In this document: positions 53,410 to 62,041 of the stretch, piece by piece
Layout of the letters: every line of letters begins with the position of its first letter
How positions within the stretch are numbered: the first letter of the stretch is position 1
From: Streptomyces narbonensis
Lineage (GTDB): Bacteria; Actinomycetota; Actinomycetes; Streptomycetales; Streptomycetaceae
Assembly: GCF_014649015.1 (NCBI RefSeq)
Contig: NZ_BMSF01000005.1
Span: 310,001 to 374,000 of the forward strand
Reading direction: 5' to 3'
Length of the DNA: 64,000 bases
Made by a program: the position numbers and the translations under genes
Notes under the pieces: generated by a model
The model's database searches: none
Told to the model about the DNA's origin: nothing
Seen by the model: only the letters and a program-made list of their open reading frames with translations

Positions 53410-53765
53410 CCCTACGGCGCGCCCAAGGCTACGACCACCTCTGGGTCCTGGCCTCCCACGAATCCGTGGCTCCGCGCCGAGCCGCCCGTCTGTCCGCCCC
53501 GGACGGCGACAGGACCATGGAGGTCTGGACGACCGCCCCCGGCCTCCAGGTCTACACGGCCAACCATCTCGACGGCACCCTCACCGACCCGGCCGGCCAC
53601 CCTCTGGGCCGGCACGGCGCCGTCTGCCTGGAGACCCAGCACCTCCCCGACGCGCCCAACCGCCCCGCCTACCCGAGCGCCGTACTCCGCCCCGGGACGA
53701 CAGGCCACCGCCGCACGGAATTCCGCTTCCCCCGCCCGGCGGCACGGACGCCGTCGGCCGACTGA
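53410..53765 (+). pseudogene. Aldose 1-epimerase (galM) C-terminal remnant
   Basis: Without a start codon, the frame reads QGYDHLWVLASHESVA, then ARLSAPDGDRTMEVWTTAPG, LQVYTANHLDGTL and HGAVCLETQHLPDAPNRPAY, ending at 53765. These are the C-terminal strands of galactose mutarotase, including the ETQHxPD(S/A)PN motif with the catalytic Glu. About the first 220 residues are missing, so it cannot fold as the enzyme. Confidence 0.8.
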
Positions 53766-53982
53766 CGCCGGCCCCTCCGCCCTGGGGCCACCGCCCAACT
53801 CCCCGACGGACCTTCCGCCGCCGAGCCCCCGTCACCTTCCGAGGCATCCGTCTCACCCCTTCGGGAACCACGGCGAGGGCGTACGGGTCTGGTACTGGCA
53901 GAGGGGGGGCGATCGCTCAACTGTGCGGTCGACGGTCGGCCCCCGGTACGGCCGGGGGACCACACCGAGACGGGGGCGACAG

Positions 53983-54867
53983 GTGGACTGGTGGCTGACC
54001 GACAGTGAGGGGATCGTGGCCTCCTGGCTGCTGATCTTCGCGCTGTGCAACGGACTGCGCGGGATGTACTGCTGGTTCCGTGACCAGGACCAGCGGCGCG
54101 TGGTCGAGCGCCTCCTCGCCTTCAAGCCCCATCCCGTACAGGCGTCGTTCCTGCTCGGCGGAATGAGCGAGGCCGCCGAGACCGCGGTCTGCATGCTCGT
54201 CGACGACGGCGCCGTGAAGGTCTCCTCCACGGGCGAGCTCCGCCCCACCCACCGAGGGAGGAAGCAGACGGACCACGCCCTCCGCGCCCTGGCGGAAGCG
54301 ATCCGCGCCACGCCGTCGGGGACGACCACGCCACTGCACGAGATCCCCACCGAAGCCCGCTTCGCCCCGTTCCGACAACTCGTCGAACACCGGTCACCCG
54401 CAGTGCACTTGACCGCCTCGGGCAAGAGCCAGTCACTCATGCTCGCTACCTCGCTGCTGACCACGTTCGGCATGGGCGTCCACGCCGGCGGAGCCATGGC
54501 CCCCACGGCGTTCTTCCCCGAAGCCCACCGCATGTCCTGGCTCTACGTGTGCATGGCCGCCTGGCTGGTTCAATGGGCTCCGGCATGCCTCTGGCCGTCC
54601 GAGAAACGACGCCGCTGGAAGGCCCTCGACACCGTCTGCCGGGACAAGACCGAGATCGCCCGCGCGGCCCTCCCCGCCTCGACCCGCCAGGCGATCGCCC
54701 GCACCAAGGAACGCCCGAAGCCACCACCCCCGCCCCCACAGCCCACTCGCCACCACACCCGCAGCAACAGCGGTGACCCGGGCGGCGCCGGTATCGACGT
54801 CGACTCGTACAGCAGCGACAGCAGCGACAGCAGCTGCGGTGGTTGTGGGGGGTGCGGGGGAGAGTGA
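53983..54867 (+). CDS. TIGR04222-type membrane protein with Cys/Gly-rich tail
   Basis: A 294-residue protein from GTG 53983. An N-terminal membrane helix (EGIVASWLLIFALCNGLRG) is followed by a cytoplasmic helical domain with LLGGMSEAAETAVCMLVDDG and two further membrane helices (about 160-205). A Pro-rich stretch leads to the tail SDSSDSSCGGCGGCGGE. The Ser/Cys/Gly C-terminal end is typical of TIGR04222 proteins, whose function is unknown. The tail codons form short AGCGAC repeats. Confidence 0.75.
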   Translation: MDWWLTDSEGIVASWLLIFALCNGLRGMYCWFRDQDQRRVVERLLAFKPHPVQASFLLGGMSEAAETAVCMLVDDGAVKVSSTGELRPTHRGRKQTDHALRALAEAIRATPSGTTTPLHEIPTEARFAPFRQLVEHRSPAVHLTASGKSQSLMLATSLLTTFGMGVHAGGAMAPTAFFPEAHRMSWLYVCMAAWLVQWAPACLWPSEKRRRWKALDTVCRDKTEIARAALPASTRQAIARTKERPKPPPPPPQPTRHHTRSNSGDPGGAGIDVDSYSSDSSDSSCGGCGGCGGE

Positions 54868-55016
54868 ATCCACCGGACCCCGCGGCCCGTAGCGGACCTG
54901 ATGGCGCGGCTGGGCACTCGCGGCTCTCCTTGCGTTCGTGCTCCGCCAGGTTCGGACCGGTGGTCACGGGCACAGGGGATCGACGCCGGTCGGTATTGAG
55001 GGGTGGCGCTCGCGGC

Positions 55017-56009
55017 TCAGGGGCGGGTCAGCGCGTCGACGAGGGTGAGTTCCTCGGTGTCGAAGTCGAGGTTGCGCAGGGCGGCGACACTGTCCTCGAG
55101 CTGTCGTGCGCTGCTTGCGCCCACCAGGGCGGAGGTCACGCGGCCGCCGCGCAGCACCCAGGCCAGGGCGAGCTGGGCCAGGGTCTGGCCACGGGACGCG
55201 GCGATGTCGTTCAGGGCGCGCAACCGGGTTACCAGGTCCGCGGTGACGGCGTCGCGGTTCAGGAAGGGGCTGTCGCTCGCGGCCCGGGAGTCCTCGGGGA
55301 TGCCGTCCAGGTAGCGTCCGGTGAGCAGGCCCTGTTCCAGCGGGGAGTACGCGATGCAACCGACCCGCAGGTCGTCGAGGGCGTCGAGCAGGCCTTCGTC
55401 CTCCGGGCGCCGGTCGAGCATGGAGTAGCGGGGCTGGTGGATGGTGAGGGGTGTGCCGAGCTCGCCGAGGATGCGGGCTGCCTCACGGGTCTGCTCGGCC
55501 GAGTAGTTGGAGACGCCGACGTAGAGCGCCTTGCCCTGCTGGACCGCGGAGTGCAGGGCGCCCATGGTCTCCTCAAGGGGCGTGTCCGGGTCGAAGCGGT
55601 GCGAGTAGAAGACGTCGACGTAGTCGAGGCCGAGCCGGCCCAGGCTCTGATCGAGCGACGACAGCAGGGACTTCCGGGAGCCCCACTCGCCGTACGGCCC
55701 GGGCCACATCAGATACCCGGCCTTGGTGGACACGACCAGCTCGTCGCGGTAGGGCGCGAAGTCCGTCCGCAGGAACTCGCCGAGGGCGGACTCGGCCGCA
55801 CCGGGCGGCGGACCGTAGTTGTTCGCCAGGTCGAAGTGGGTGATCCCGAGGTCGAAGGCACGGCGCAGGATGGCGCGCTGGGCCTGGGCGGGACGGTCCG
55901 GGCCGAAGTTGTGCCAGAGCCCCAGGGAGAGGGCGGGGAGCTTCAGGCCGCTGCGCCCGGAGCGCCGGTAGGGCATGTCGTCGTAGCGGGCGGGATGTGC
56001 GGTGTACAA
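55017..56009 (-). CDS. Aldo/keto reductase (YghZ/MgrA-like)
   Basis: A 330-residue NADPH-dependent TIM-barrel reductase, probably acting on glyceraldehyde-type or other small aldehydes. After YTAHPARYDDMPYRRSGRSG it has LALSLGLWHNFG-like strand 1, catalytic Asp/Tyr in FDLANNYGPPPG, Lys in VVSTKAGY and the NADPH-binding GCIAYSPLEQGLLTGRYL and SALVGASS. TTG 56009 gives the usual N-terminus of this subfamily and has GGAG upstream; ATG 55976 is the alternative. It is divergent from a LysR gene, its likely regulator. Confidence 0.9.
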   Translation of the reverse strand: MYTAHPARYDDMPYRRSGRSGLKLPALSLGLWHNFGPDRPAQAQRAILRRAFDLGITHFDLANNYGPPPGAAESALGEFLRTDFAPYRDELVVSTKAGYLMWPGPYGEWGSRKSLLSSLDQSLGRLGLDYVDVFYSHRFDPDTPLEETMGALHSAVQQGKALYVGVSNYSAEQTREAARILGELGTPLTIHQPRYSMLDRRPEDEGLLDALDDLRVGCIAYSPLEQGLLTGRYLDGIPEDSRAASDSPFLNRDAVTADLVTRLRALNDIAASRGQTLAQLALAWVLRGGRVTSALVGASSARQLEDSVAALRNLDFDTEELTLVDALTRP

Positions 56010-56148
56010 CGCGACTCCATGGCGTGGGACCGGCGCACAGCGATCGCTGCGTGCCGGGGGTTGTCGTGGCGTGACCAATCTCCCCCGACCTCTGGGCATG
56101 AATCCAACAGGAGAATCCGATGAGATTCAGCGCATAGACTTCTGAGTC

Positions 56149-57033
56149 ATGGAACTGCGGCATCTCCAGCACTTCGTCGCCGTCGCCGAGGACCGGCACT
56201 TCACACGGGCCGCGGAGCGGCTGATGGTCTCCCAGTCCGGTCTCTCGGCATCGATCCGCGCCCTGGAGCGGGACCTGAAGGCGCCGCTGTTCGTACGGAG
56301 CACCCGCCGGGTGACGCTGACGGAGGCCGGGAGGGCGCTGCTGGTCGAGGCGGAGCGCATCCTGGCACAGGTACGTGCCGCGCACGAGGCGGTAGCGGCC
56401 GTGCAGGGCGTGGTGCGCGGCACGCTCTCCCTCGGGGCCGAGCAGTGCGTCGCCGGAGTGCACGTCGCGGGGCTGCTGGCCGCGTTCAGGCAGCGGCACC
56501 CGGAAGTGGAGATACGGCTCCGGCAGGAAGGTGGGCTCGCCCTGGCCGAGGACGTCGCCGCGGGTCGCCTCGACCTGGCCTTCGCCTACCGCACCCGCGC
56601 GGATGCCGACCAGCTGCGGTCGGTGCCGCTGGCCACCGAGCCGATGACCCTGCTGTGCCACCCCGAGCACCCGCTCGCCGCGGCCGGCCCGGACCTCACC
56701 CTCCGAGACCTCGCCGAGGAGGTCTTCGTCGACTTCCACCCCGGCTGGGGACCGCGCCGGGCCACGGACGAGGCCTTCGCCTCCGCGTGCGTACCGCGGA
56801 CCGTGAGCCTGGAGGTGAACGACGTGCACAGCCTCCTGGACCTGGTCGAGGAGGGCCTCGGTGTCGCTGCCGTACCACGGCACTTCCGGCACAAGCGTGA
56901 CTCCCTGCACGCCACCCCTCTCGCCGACACCGGCAAGGCGGTCTACGAGACGGTGGCCCTGCTGCCACCGCCGCATGCCACCAGCCCGGCAGCCCGCGCG
57001 CTGATGAAACTGCTGGAGAGCGGCAGACGGTGA
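56149..57033 (+). CDS. LysR-family transcriptional regulator
   Basis: A 294-residue regulator. The winged helix (1-60) is MELRHLQHFVAVAEDRHFTR, AAERLMVSQSGLSASIRALE and a wing ending RSTRRVTLTEAG. The effector domain contains a GTLSLGAEQCVAGVHVAGLL strand and RLDLAFAYRTRADADQL. The 139-base divergent promoter towards the aldo/keto reductase is where it should bind. The inducer is unknown. Confidence 0.92.
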   Translation: MELRHLQHFVAVAEDRHFTRAAERLMVSQSGLSASIRALERDLKAPLFVRSTRRVTLTEAGRALLVEAERILAQVRAAHEAVAAVQGVVRGTLSLGAEQCVAGVHVAGLLAAFRQRHPEVEIRLRQEGGLALAEDVAAGRLDLAFAYRTRADADQLRSVPLATEPMTLLCHPEHPLAAAGPDLTLRDLAEEVFVDFHPGWGPRRATDEAFASACVPRTVSLEVNDVHSLLDLVEEGLGVAAVPRHFRHKRDSLHATPLADTGKAVYETVALLPPPHATSPAARALMKLLESGRR

Positions 57034-57102
57034 CGGCCCCATAGCCGGACACCGCCGAGGTCGCGCCCGCCCCAACCCCATGCACGTGGCTGGCTGACCA
57101 CC

Positions 57103-57354
57103 GTGTCCCGGGATGTCCTGATAGAGCGGGAGGCCGTCCTGTCCTCCAGGAAGCTCAGCGAGATCGACGATGCCCTCCGCCTCGCTGAACAAGCACAGGA
57201 GCGGACCCTGTCAACGACCGCGAAGCTCAGCGAGATAGGGGACGCCCTAGCCCAGTGCCTACGCGCACTCCTGTGCGATGCCGCCGATGCCCGGGGCGCG
57301 CACCCGGCCGGCGCCGCTGCCTGCGACGGCCAAGCCCTGGCCGAGCGGTGCGCG
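57103..57354 (+). CDS. Doubtful ORF with repeated KLSEIxDAL motif
   Basis: From GTG 57103 the frame reads VSRDVLIEREAVLSSRKLSE and again TAKLSEIGDALAQ. The DNA AAGCTCAGCGAGAT is repeated at 57151 and 57223. Third-position bias is moderate. The frame continues open past 57355 into sequence that clearly belongs to the minus-strand gene, so it is probably a 5' fragment or chance. I mark only the region not covered by that gene. Confidence 0.25.
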
Positions 57355-57771
57355 TCAGGCGGTGGCAATGCTGGTGAGCGCGCGTTGAAGCCGGCGGACC
57401 GCGTCTTCCGCCTCTGCGTACTCCAGGGGAGTCGGCTGTACAGCGCCGAAGGTGGCACCCTCCTCGGCGGGCAGGGCGCGCCAGTGCAGGACTGGAGTGA
57501 AGGCGGTGGCAGCCGCGCCGAGGAACCAGGCCAAGCGTCCGTGGACGTGGGCGAGGGCGATGGCCACGGTGGCGAGTGCTTCCCGTAGATGTTCCAGCCT
57601 GTCGACCGTGGTCAAGGTCTGCTGGGACGGGGAGGGGCCGACCGCGGCGTGCAGGTCGGCGGCGGCCTTCGCGGCGGCGGTGCGTTCGGCGGGGGACAGG
57701 ATCCACACCTGGTCCGCGACCAGGCGTTCGGCTTCCTCTGCCAGGTCCTCGATGACCGACTGCATGTCCAT
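57355..57771 (-). CDS. Small helical hypothetical protein
   Basis: A 138-residue, almost entirely helical Ala-rich protein. It has MDMQSVIEDLAEEAERLVAD, a central heptad-like AAAKAAADLHAAVG and a final EAEDAVRRLQRALTSIATA, suggesting a coiled-coil or helical bundle. It has no signal peptide and the family is not recognised. No good ribosome site precedes the ATG. Confidence 0.6.
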   Translation of the reverse strand: MDMQSVIEDLAEEAERLVADQVWILSPAERTAAAKAAADLHAAVGPSPSQQTLTTVDRLEHLREALATVAIALAHVHGRLAWFLGAAATAFTPVLHWRALPAEEGATFGAVQPTPLEYAEAEDAVRRLQRALTSIATA

Positions 57772-58289
57772 GGCCCGTCATTCTATGGCTCTTCGTGATC
57801 GTCGTGTGGTGGTCTCGGCTGTGAGCGGAGACCACGACCCCACGAATCAGGGCCCGTCACCGGTTTGGTGGCGCGCCCTGGTTCGTCAGGAGCCGAACGT
57901 TCGGCGCCCGGCCAAGTTCGTTGAGGCGCGGTCTTTGCGCAGTCTCAGGAGACCTCCACAGTGCACTGCTTGGCACCCAGCTTTTCCCACATTTCCTGGG
58001 GACCATGTGGGAGAGTCGAGCTTGGTGGGACCGTTGACCGCCGGGCCGTCGTAGTACGGCAGCCACTCGCCTCCGGACAGCCTTGCAGTCGGCAGCGATG
58101 GTCGGGGCCTCGGTGGCTTCGGTGCGGAGGACCTCGTTGCGGGTGTTGCAGCCGTCGGAGGTATCCAGGCCAGAGAACCCCAGACGCCGGAGCGAACCAG
58201 TACTGGGCACCCGTGCGGCGGCGGACAGCGAATGCCCCACGGCGGCGGTTGTCAGGCATCCGCTGGTCCGGACGTTCGTTAACCAGAGC
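57772..58289. other. 518-base stretch with no gene identified
   Basis: Open frames on both strands have poor third-position bias. The region 57945-58060 is relatively less G/C-rich. I see no transposase motif or strong hairpin. Confidence 0.4.
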
Positions 58290-58800
58290 ATGAACAACAC
58301 GACGGGCGGCCTCGCCGCTCCCCAAGACGGTGCAGACATGTTCGTCGACGAGTCCCTGCGCGGTCCCAACCCCGCCGAGGACGCTCAGGGAGCCGAAACA
58401 GCCGGGGAACGTACTGGGGGCTGCCTGTGCGGCCGTATCCGTTTCACCACCCGAGGCCGGGCCGTATTCCCTCACACGTGTGCATGCCCTCACTGTCAGA
58501 AGCTCGGCGGCACCCCAGTGATGTGGTGGGTGGGATTCGAGACGGGTTACCTGGACTGGTGAAGGTGGCGAGCCGACCTGGTACGAGACCTTCGAAGGCG
58601 AGGCGAAACGCGGCTTCTGCCCAGTCTGCGGCAGCCGCCTCGCGGCGATCGACAGCGACATCCCGGAAATTGGCATCAACGTCACCGCCCTCGACGACAC
58701 CAGCTGTCCAGACCTCGCTCCGATCCATGCGTCATTCAGGGACAACGCCGTGCGCTGGCTGTTCTCGGTGCCGAAGGTCGAGCACGGCACGGCCGGCTGA
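58290..58800 (+). pseudogene. GFA/CENP-V family protein, single frameshift
   Basis: ATG 58290 opens a frame with TGGCLCGRIRFTTRGRAVF and HTCACPHCQKLGGTPVMWWV, the zinc-binding core of glutathione-dependent formaldehyde-activating-like proteins. Near 58550 it stops at GYLDW; the family sequence continues in another frame as TWTGEGGEPTWYETFEGEAK, FCPVCGSRLAAIDSDIPEIG and ends at 58800. All zinc Cys are present across both frames. It is either a one-hit pseudogene or a sequencing indel. Family members carry zinc and act on or carry S-hydroxymethyl thiols. Confidence 0.8.
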
Positions 58801-58917
58801 ACGCCCGTCCAGCAGGTGGCGAAGGGTACGGCCACGCGTGCAGGGGACGACCGCAACGTCACCTGTCTCGCCGTGTCTCTCGGGCGGCGGGACAGCCCGC
58901 CCACCCACCTGCGGCGG

Positions 58918-59355
58918 TCACGGGCAGCCCGGACCGTTCGGGTTGACGTTGCAGCTCACCTGCCAGTTGTTCCAGGAGCCGTTGGTGTAGCGCACTCGGA
59001 ACCAGTAGTTGTCGTCGCTGCCGATGGCCGCGATGGTGAAGTTGTAGGGGTTGTCCTGCAGATGGCTGATTTCGACCCTGCTCTTCACCCACCCGCCCAT
59101 GGATACCCACCCGTTCCAGGAACCGTCGGTGTAGGTCCAGTTCGTCCACACCGCATGATCGGCGCCGACGACGAACTCTTCCTTCGTCCCGTCGGGGAAC
59201 GTCGTCGTCGAGATGCCGTACTCGCAGAAGAACTTCTGGCTCTTGTTCGTGCAGTAGGTCGCCGCCTGCGCCGGCGCCGCCGCGACACCAACCCCGGCGA
59301 AGGCGGCCAGGGCCGCAACTGCCGCGAGTCCACTCCTGAATCTGCGCATGTCCAT
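58918..59355 (-). CDS. Small secreted beta-rich protein
   Basis: A 145-residue exported protein with signal peptide MDMRRFRSGLAAVAALAAFA ending APAQA-ATY. The mature part has Cys pairs and aromatic strands such as EFVVGADHAVWTNWTYTDGS, WNGWVSMGG and YWFRVRYTNGSWNNWQVSC. The two NGSWNxW repeats recall lectin-like propeller or beta-trefoil blades. It is possibly a sugar-binding or inhibitor protein. AAAGGA supports ATG 59355 over the ATG 12 bases upstream. Confidence 0.7.
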   Translation of the reverse strand: MDMRRFRSGLAAVAALAAFAGVGVAAAPAQAATYCTNKSQKFFCEYGISTTTFPDGTKEEFVVGADHAVWTNWTYTDGSWNGWVSMGGWVKSRVEISHLQDNPYNFTIAAIGSDDNYWFRVRYTNGSWNNWQVSCNVNPNGPGCP

Positions 59356-59534
59356 GTTCCTTTGCATAGTGGCGTGGTCGTGCCGGCAAGAGGGTGAGCC
59401 AACGCCTTGGCGCACCCGGCATGTCGATATCCTCGGCCTCTGCTCTAACGCCACGCTGTCGATTCGCTTGCGTCCGCGCAGGACGAGTTCGGCACCGCCT
59501 ACTTCAACGCGGGCGGCAGCCGATGGAGTGACTG

Positions 59535-59615
59535 CCGGGCGACCTGTCAGCACGGGGTAGCCGAGGTCGCGCAGCCGGTCGATATCGCGGCGTACGGTGC
59601 GCGGAGTCCGCGGCC
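59535..59615 (-). pseudogene. WYL-type regulator fragment
   Basis: The minus strand reads RTVRRDIDRLRDLGYPVLTG, the end of the helix-turn-helix and start of the wing in DeoR/WYL-type regulators. The sequence on both sides does not continue the family, so only about 25-30 residues remain. The rest of 59366-60049 holds no gene I can support. Confidence 0.5.
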
Positions 59616-60049
59616 CATCGGGTCAGGTGTCGCACCCCTACCCGATGCCCGACCGTCCGCGTACCGCCCCAGAACGCCCGGCTCCGCGACCAGCGGGGCC
59701 GCGGTGATACGCACCTGCAGCAGCAGTGTGACGCCGGACCGCCGATGCCACACCCCCCGTCCGTCCCGGGCCCGGCCGGGACGAGGCGGGCGGGCCCAGG
59801 CGAGCCGGCCCGCCCTCGCTCAGACGCGCTCCTGCCCGCCGGCGGTCCCGGCGTCATCCTCCACACCGCATGCCGGATCACGGACTCTCAATCGGTAGAC
59901 GTCGTGGCGGGCTCCCCAGACCAGCCTACGGAGGAGCGCGGAGAACCATCCGAGACGAGCAACCCTCAGTCGAATCGAGTAAATTCGCAGGTGGGGGAAG
60001 CTCAGGAGTCTCGAGAATGCGCGGCCGCGCCCTTTCTTCGCTCCTTCCT

Positions 60050-60487
60050 TCATTCGGCTGACGGCCGTGGCGCGAGTGCGGGATATACATCCCTCAGTGA
60101 GAAGAGCGTTCCGCTGCCGTCGGGTGGGACGAGCCAGGAAAGCCCGGCCACTTTCCGGCCAGGGTCGGGCACGGCCAGCCAGGTCCCGGTCGTCAGGTAC
60201 CGAGCGGCCCGCTCCAGCCTCGTTGCGGGGCTGCCTGGAGTCATCAGGAGTACGAGTTCCTGACGCCTGCTGTTGCGAAGCACTGGGCCGGCCGTGGGGT
60301 GCCCGCAGCGGGAGTAGGCGTTCAGCAGGCTGTGTCCCAGCATCTCCGGGACTGCTAGCGCGTCCCACAATCGCCCCGCCGGCAAAAGTGCCACACCTCG
60401 TTCGCTGAGCCTCCACTCACGCAGACACGCGGTGGGGTCGTCACATGCAGAGGCCAGCCACCGAGCCGACCACAAAGAGGGATTCAT
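60050..60487 (-). CDS. Conserved hypothetical, primase/polymerase-accessory-like
   Basis: A 145-residue protein. It starts MNPSLWSARWLASACDD, then GRLWDALAVPEMLGHSLLNA, GPVLRNSRRQELVLLMTPGS, RYLTTGTWLAVPDPG and LSWLVPPDGSGTLF. The alternation RWDxLxVP / GPVL / LVPPGTA / GTxLxVP / PPDGSG resembles small actinobacterial proteins akin to the bifunctional primase-polymerase fold. I have not confirmed this by search. It is the second gene after 60601-60945, on the same strand. Confidence 0.65.
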   Translation of the reverse strand: MNPSLWSARWLASACDDPTACLREWRLSERGVALLPAGRLWDALAVPEMLGHSLLNAYSRCGHPTAGPVLRNSRRQELVLLMTPGSPATRLERAARYLTTGTWLAVPDPGRKVAGLSWLVPPDGSGTLFSLRDVYPALAPRPSAE

Positions 60488-60600
60488 CTGCTACCTCGTT
60501 CCCGGGATCAGTCGACGAAGTGGTCGACTATCCCGTGCCAAGAGCGGCCTGGGCAGGGAGGCGAAGTGTGGCGGATTCACCGGCCGATTCTTGTGATGTG

Positions 60601-60945
60601 TCAGAGGTTGTCAGACCTGCTGAGCCAGCGCCTGAGCGCGATGTGGGTCGTGTCGTCGAGCGTGCACAGGGCCTCGATGGCGTCGAGGTCGCCCGGCAGG
60701 GGCGCGATACCTGACGCGGTGAGAGCGGCGTGCAGCTCCAGTCTGCGGCGATCGGCCGGCTCCAGACGAAGGGGCAGGCGGTTCGAGGGCTCGGGCGCCG
60801 GCGGCGGGTAGTCGCCGAACTCCATGGTGCCGCAGGCCGTCGATGTCTCCTCGTGTCGGTCGTCGATGTACATGGCAGGGAAGCGGTACGGGTCGAGATC
60901 CAACAGCGAGGTCGGAGCCGTGTCGAAGGCCTGGAATCCAGTCAT
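60601..60945 (-). CDS. Conserved hypothetical, first gene of small operon
   Basis: A 114-residue protein with an excellent GAGGAGG before ATG 60945. It has MTGFQAFDTAPTSLLDLDPY near the start and a C-terminal helical segment RRRLELHAALTASGIAPLPG, then ALCTLDDTTHIALRRWLSRS. It is acidic and has no signal peptide or known domain. It is separated by 113 bases from the second gene (60050-60487), so co-transcription is likely. The leader-like N-terminus followed by a Pro-rich stretch made me consider a peptide precursor, but no maturation gene is nearby. Confidence 0.6.
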   Translation of the reverse strand: MTGFQAFDTAPTSLLDLDPYRFPAMYIDDRHEETSTACGTMEFGDYPPPAPEPSNRLPLRLEPADRRRLELHAALTASGIAPLPGDLDAIEALCTLDDTTHIALRRWLSRSDNL

Positions 60946-61319
60946 GAGTGCCTCCTCAGTCGTCGTGCAGCTGCCAAGGACGACGGCTCGGAGACCGAGG
61001 ACAGTTGCCACGCAAGGGGATATCCACCCAGATGTCCCCTACGTCATCTCGTCACAAAAGAAATGACCTGACGGATGCGGCCGACAACAGACTGGCCACT
61101 TCCCCGGCACGCTCGACGGGGGATACGGGATGCCGATGACCCGCCGTGCGGCGAGGAATCCGACACTTGGCGGGGCATCTGCCATGCCCAGAGCTCACAT
61201 GTGGCCGTGTTCGGGCGCCGGCTGACCGGACCCATCGCGGCGACGGCCGGCCTGCCCGTCAGGTGCGGTGACACGTACTCCGTGACGATTTGACCCCGCG
61301 GGAGGGGCGGGCCGGTCCG

Positions 61320-61490
61320 GGCACACCCGCCGTCGTTGCGGATTCCGCCAGTCAGCGACACGGCGAGCGGGATGCCTTGTCCGTCGACGGGGATGTGGCG
61401 CTTGTTGCCCGGACGTGCGCGGTCGACCGGGCTGGGACCGCTTTTGGGCCCTGCCGAACCGCCCGGACATGGCTGGAGTCGAACACCGCC
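61320..61490 (-). mobile_element. IS5-type transposase remnant
   Basis: The minus strand carries SSHVRAVRQGPK and, after a one-base shift, SGPSPVDRARPGNKRHIPVD and GQGIPLAVSLTGG. The pattern SHVRAxKxGxxTGPSPVDRxRPGSKHH...DGxGxPLAVxLTGGNRND is characteristic of a Streptomyces IS5-family transposase core. N- and C-terminal parts are missing. The surrounding 60946-61568 gap holds no other gene. Confidence 0.7.
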
Positions 61491-61568
61491 CGCCACCGGT
61501 GGTCAGGTGCCGGACGCACGGCACCCGCCCAGCGGGCATCGCAGGGCGGGCGCCGTGGACGTGCGGGC

Positions 61569-61772
61569 TCAGGCGGGGGTGATGTTCTCCGCCTGGGGGC
61601 CCTTCTGGCCCTGGGTGACGTCGAAGTTCACCTTCTGGCCTTCCTGGAGCTCACGGAAACCGGAGCTGGCGATGTTGGAGTAGTGGGCGAAGACGTCAGG
61701 GCCGCCGCCGTCCTGCTCGATGAAGCCGAAGCCCTTTTCCGAGTTGAACCACTTGACGGTTCCGCTGGCCAT
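61569..61772 (-). CDS. csp: Cold-shock domain protein
   Basis: A 67-residue RNA/DNA-binding protein of the CspA family. It begins [20 protein letters not shown], with the RNP1 motif KGFGFI and RNP2 motif VFAHYS, and ends [13 protein letters not shown]. It acts as an RNA chaperone and is typical of the small Streptomyces Csp set. GGAGGG precedes the ATG. The leader has a hairpin at 61799-61821. Confidence 0.95.
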   Translation of the reverse strand: MASGTVKWFNSEKGFGFIEQDGGGPDVFAHYSNIASSGFRELQEGQKVNFDVTQGQKGPQAENITPA

Positions 61773-61798
61773 TGTGCCCTCCAAGGGGACTAGTAGTC

Positions 61799-61821
61799 GG
61801 TTCCCGCACCGCGCGGGAACC
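61799..61821 (-). promoter_or_regulatory. Hairpin in csp 5' leader
   Basis: GGTTCCCGC-ACCGC-GCGGGAACC is a perfect 9-bp stem 27 bases before the csp start codon. It could be a temperature-sensitive leader element or simply part of the promoter-proximal transcript. Confidence 0.5.
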
Positions 61822-61858
61822 GGAGGTGATCGCCCTGGTCCTCAGAGACTGTGAACAG

Positions 61859-61889
61859 CAAAAATCGCCCGTGAGTGTGCGCACGGGCG
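61859..61889 (-). terminator. Intrinsic terminator upstream of csp
   Basis: Read on the minus strand, CGCCCGTG-CGCACACT-CACGGGCG is followed by ATTTTTGC. A perfect 8-bp stem plus a U-run is rare in this genome. It would stop transcripts coming from the IS side before they enter csp. Confidence 0.7.
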
Positions 61890-61949
61890 ACCGGTACTTC
61901 GGAACCACGACAGCTACCCCTGACGCTACACCAGCAGCCGCGCCCTCAC

Positions 61950-62041
61950 CGGCCGGAACGCTCGGTGAGCGAGGACTCAAGTACATCCTCGCCCACTACA
62001 GCGTCAACGCCTGGCGCACGCTCGCCCCCGAAGTCCACTAG
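61950..62041 (+). pseudogene. Host frame cut off by the IS at CTAG
   Basis: A plus-strand frame ends GERGLKYILAHYSVNAWRTL, then APEVH and TAG 62039-62041. The stop codon is part of the CTAG target at the element border. Coding bias is good over this stretch, so it is likely the 5' or internal part of a gene interrupted by the element. Start and family are unknown. Confidence 0.35.

Noticed and set aside
60601..60945. RiPP precursor peptide
   Set aside because: It is too long at 114 residues, with no modification, protease or transporter gene nearby and no Cys- or Ser/Thr-rich core.
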